Shown here piece by piece: positions 27,958 to 29,733 of a stretch of 29,733 nucleotides of DNA. The translations under genes were made by a program, and so were the position numbers. Below the pieces are notes generated by a model. It searched no databases. It saw nothing but the letters and a program-made list of their open reading frames with translations, and was not told where the DNA came from. Origin of the DNA: Podochytrium sp. JEL0797 (lineage: Eukaryota > Chytridiomycota > Chytridiomycetes > Chytridiales > Chytriomycetaceae); contig JADGJG010000228.1 in assembly GCA_027596195.1 (NCBI GenBank), forward strand, positions 1 through 29,733, given 5' to 3'. How positions within the stretch are numbered: the first letter of the stretch is position 1; every line of letters starts with the position of its first letter.

Positions 27958-28920
27958 TCACTTTGTGTCATCATCCTCCTCGTCTGGGTCGTCGTCAGCT
28001 TCTTCGTCTTGTGTCGCGTTTGCGTCGTCATCTTCGGCGTTGTTGTTATCGTTTGCATTGTTGTGGCCATCTTCGTCCTCCATCGCGTCGATTCCCTCTG
28101 CGGCCTTCTTTTCGATTGCAGTCTTCTTTTCCAGTGCCTTTTTGACTGTGACCTGTGGAGGGAACATGTCTGGAAATGCCGAATGCGCGAAAAACGCAGC
28201 AAGAAAGGCCATGAGAAGACGCGTTTTATTTACGCGAAAAACAAGCTCACCTTCGAGAAAGTTGAGGTTGTTCACTTCGCGCACCGTCTTTGCCATATCC
28301 TTGTACATGACCGTCTTTCTCTTGTCGCGCTGGGTAACCTCAAACGCCTTTTCTGCAAAATACTCGAGAAACATCTCAGCGGCAAACGAGAGAGCCGTGG
28401 CCGCATCGAGACCAACGAGAAGAACATCCTCGTCCTCCTTCACAATGGCCTTGACGCGAGGCAGCGGAATCTTTGGGGCTCTGACGCCGGGAGTTGTCGG
28501 GGCGGGCTTAGCCGGTTTCGCGGGTTTCGGATGCGGGGTTTCGGAGTGTTCTTTTGGGTGTTTTGGCAGCGGGGGCATTTGCATTGGCGCGGCCATGGAC
28601 AGCGGAAGCATCTGGGCGCCCATCGGCGGCATCGCAGGGAAGCCCATCATGCCCATCCCGCCCAGGGGCATCCCGCCCATCGCCAGGGGCATCCCAGCCA
28701 TGCCCAGAGGCATTCCGCCCAGGGGCATCCCCATCCCAGCCATCAGCGGCATCCCCATCCCAAGCTCCATTTCCATCGACAGCGGCATGTTCATGCCCAT
28801 CGCCATGCCGTAGAACGGGTATTGCGCCGGTTGTTGTTGCTGTTGTGGCTGTTGTGGCTGTTGTGGTTGCTGTGGTTGCTGAGGTTGTTGGCCAGCTGCT
28901 TCCTTCTCCGCGGGGCTCAT
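27958..28920 (-). CDS. Histone-fold protein (DPB3/POLE4/CHRAC1 type) with Met-rich linker
   Basis: Exons on the minus strand 28920-28251 and 28169-27958 (293 aa). The 81-nt intron is in frame and stop-free. Order: a Gln/Pro repeat (11-31), a Met/Gly/Pro-rich region (38-115, about one residue in three is Met), a Pro/Lys linker, then a CBF/NF-Y-type histone fold (about 151-224) with IPLPRVKAIVKEDEDV, AAEMFLEYFAEKAF, KRKTVMYKDMAKTV and NFLEDMFPPQ. A long Asp/Glu/Asn acidic tail ends the protein. POLE4/DPB3 (DNA polymerase epsilon) and CHRAC1 (chromatin remodelling) are the nearest families; they pair with a DPB4/POLE3-type partner, not in this window. The start is chosen at 28920 because of its AAAAAAA-ATG context; an in-frame ATG at 29004 would add 28 Lys-rich residues but has a weak context. 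Confidence 0.82.
   Translation of the reverse strand: MSPAEKEAAGQQPQQPQQPQQPQQPQQQQQPAQYPFYGMAMGMNMPLSMEMELGMGMPLMAGMGMPLGGMPLGMAGMPLAMGGMPLGGMGMMGFPAMPPMGAQMLPLSMAAPMQMPPLPKHPKEHSETPHPKPAKPAKPAPTTPGVRAPKIPLPRVKAIVKEDEDVLLVGLDAATALSFAAEMFLEYFAEKAFEVTQRDKRKTVMYKDMAKTVREVNNLNFLEGELVFRVNKTRLLMAFLAAFFAHSAFPDMFPPQVTVKKALEKKTAIEKKAAEGIDAMEDEDGHNNANDNNNAEDDDANATQDEEADDDPDEEDDDTK
28576..28890 (-). repeat. Low-complexity coding repeats: Gln/Pro tract and Met-rich GMPLG-like units
   Basis: Within the histone-fold gene, 28828-28890 encodes repeated PQQ/Q units. The stretch 28576-28809 encodes irregular GMPLG/GMGMPL/MAGMPL units containing about 25 Met in 77 residues. The repeated units look like products of local duplication or slippage. 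Confidence 0.85.
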
Positions 28921-28946
28921 TTTTTTTGTTGTCGGAACGCGTTTTT

Positions 28947-29102
28947 TTAGCGTTTTTTTCTTAAGTAATTTTTTGATGCCGCGGGTTGTGGGGGGGCCTT
29001 CCATCCAAAGTATCTAATCTCCTTATGGAGCGAATCACGATGCACAAGAGCAGTGTGATGAAGGATGGGTTCGTAGTTTTGAGCTTCTCTTAATCCCTTC
29101 AT
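28947..29102 (-). CDS. Possible small ORF (51 aa) just upstream of the histone-fold gene
   Basis: A 51-codon ORF (MKGLREAQNYEPILHHTALV, later EIRYFGWKAPPQPAA, ending in RKKR) starts at an ATG with an A-rich context (AAAAAA before ATG), as favourable as that of the main gene. It ends 26 nt before the ATG at 28920. Its frame is open further upstream without another ATG. Codon use and amino-acid mix look protein-like, but no family is recognised. It could be an upstream ORF that lowers translation of the histone-fold protein, a short separate gene, or chance. It overlaps the alternative 29004 start in a different frame. Confidence 0.3.
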   Translation of the reverse strand: MKGLREAQNYEPILHHTALVHRDSLHKEIRYFGWKAPPQPAASKNYLRKKR

Positions 29103-29572
29103 TTTTTTACGCGTTTCCTTTAAATCTTGCAGAGTAGTTGAAATTGGATTTGAGACGTCGGCCGACAATCTCGCGCGACCCACAAACCCACTCTCACCCT
29201 CCTCTTATCTCCAGAGATTATGAAGCTCGGTTTTCATCCACATCACTCTATTATCGTAATATGCGAGTCAATGTATTGGTGCATCCATCAGTCGCCTGCG
29301 TTGGTTTCGATACGCCCCTTTTCTCAATTCGAAATGCAATGGCATCTCCATCAAATTCCCCACAAATTCCACCCGAACTGATCAACCCAAGTCCTCGACG
29401 GGCACTCTCGCGCACTCCCTTTGAGAGGCATGCTCGACTTGACCCCTCATGGGGTCAAGGGTGAAAACGGGAGTAGAAGGCGGCACATGATCCAGGAACA
29501 TTCTAACTCCCCTTCAAAAATAAAAATGCAAAAAGGAGAAAAGGAAATTAAATATCTGAAAAGGTGGGAGAA
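29103..29572. other. Intergenic, probably divergent promoter region
   Basis: About 470 bp lie between the small minus-strand ORF and the partial plus-strand gene. An open plus-strand frame (29138-29464) shows no family signal and is treated as noise. A strong 9-bp inverted repeat lies at 29438-29459 and a short direct repeat (GCACTCTCGC / GCACTC) lies at about 29402-29418. AT-rich sequence follows to the ATG at 29573. Confidence 0.5.
29438..29459. repeat. Perfect 9-bp inverted repeat with 4-nt spacer
   Basis: CTTGACCCC, spacer TCAT, GGGGTCAAG. The arms are exactly complementary. It sits about 115 bp upstream of the partial gene at 29573, so it could be a dimeric transcription-factor site or an RNA hairpin. 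No such function is shown by the sequence itself. Confidence 0.85.
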
Positions 29573-29733
29573 ATGGTGGAGAAAGGGGGCCTTCTGCGTT
29601 TCGACACAAACAAAAAAATAACCAAAGACTTCAACAAGAGAGCAGCGCCATCAGACACCCTGGCCTCCGATCTCTGCCATGCTCAAGTCTTCCTGCCAAG
29701 GTGCATGCCTGGAGAGTCCGTGTCGCTGCACAG
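29573..29733 (+). CDS. 5'-partial gene running off the right edge
   Basis: An ATG at 29573 (AGAA before ATG, A-rich context) opens 53 codons without a stop to the window edge. The translation begins MVEKGGLLRFDTNKKITKDF and continues NKRAAPSDTLASDLCHAQVF, LPRCMPGESVSLH. Codon use, rising GC content and residue mix look coding. No signal peptide or known motif is visible. The last bases (CACAG) leave two nucleotides of a codon, so an intron or continued exon may follow. Family unknown. Confidence 0.38.
   Translation, partial: MVEKGGLLRFDTNKKITKDFNKRAAPSDTLASDLCHAQVFLPRCMPGESVSLH

Noticed and set aside
28921..29004. 28-residue Lys-rich N-terminal extension of the histone-fold protein
   Set aside because: It derives mostly from AAA runs, begins at an ATG with a poor context (T at -3) and overlaps the 51-codon ORF; the ATG at 28920 is preferred.
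29138..29464. 108-aa plus-strand ORF
   Set aside because: Ser/Pro/Arg-rich with no motif; it spans the inverted repeat and looks like promoter sequence.

Overview
This is eukaryotic nuclear DNA with dense, intron-rich genes. It most likely comes from a zoosporic (chytrid-type) fungus. The evidence is mixed: fungal-style compact genes with mostly 40-90 nt introns (GT..AG), a sterol C5-desaturase and a TIM8-type chaperone sit beside MKS1, a ciliary transition-zone protein that non-flagellated fungi lack. I reconstructed spliced models by hand from splice signals, reading-frame continuity and family similarity. About 51 coding introns are placed, and every junction given keeps the frame.

Layout, left to right. 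A possible minus-strand gene runs off the left edge (1-66). A plus-strand gene at 185-1909 encodes a Cys-rich, single-pass membrane protein with a cytoplasmic SAM domain. MKS1 (2140-4611, +, 12 exons) converges on a ubiquitin-like/elongin-B-like gene (4649-5120, -). That gene is divergent from TIM8 (5153-5580, +) with only 32 bp between start codons. ATM1 (5730-8097, -) is the mitochondrial ABC half-transporter. An unrecognised 567-residue protein (8415-10451, -) and mitochondrial bS16 (10497-11030, -) follow. A three-repeat Myb protein (11564-13357, +) is followed by about 1.35 kb with no gene I can defend. A 19-exon RalGAP alpha-type gene (14707-21162, +) converges on a METTL25/RRNAD1-family methyltransferase (21372-22947, -). 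That one is again only 32 bp, start codon to start codon, from a large PPR protein (22980-26492, +). ERG3 (26595-27746, -) and a histone-fold protein of the DPB3/POLE4/CHRAC1 kind with a methionine-rich linker (27958-28920, -) come next. The window ends in a likely 5'-partial plus-strand gene (29573-29733).

The genes are ordinary housekeeping and signalling genes with no operon-like logic. Four (TIM8, ATM1, bS16m and probably the PPR protein) act in mitochondria: import chaperoning, Fe-S precursor export, translation and organellar RNA metabolism. MKS1 points to a flagellum, RalGAP alpha to small-GTPase control, ERG3 to ergosterol synthesis.

I found no mobile element, CRISPR array, tRNA or rRNA, and no clearly new multi-gene system. 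The points most worth a second look are the SAM-domain receptor family, the in-frame stop-free introns in four of the five single-intron genes, the two 32-bp divergent promoters, the Met-rich histone-fold protein, the possible small ORF upstream of it, and the unresolved 13.4-14.7 kb block.
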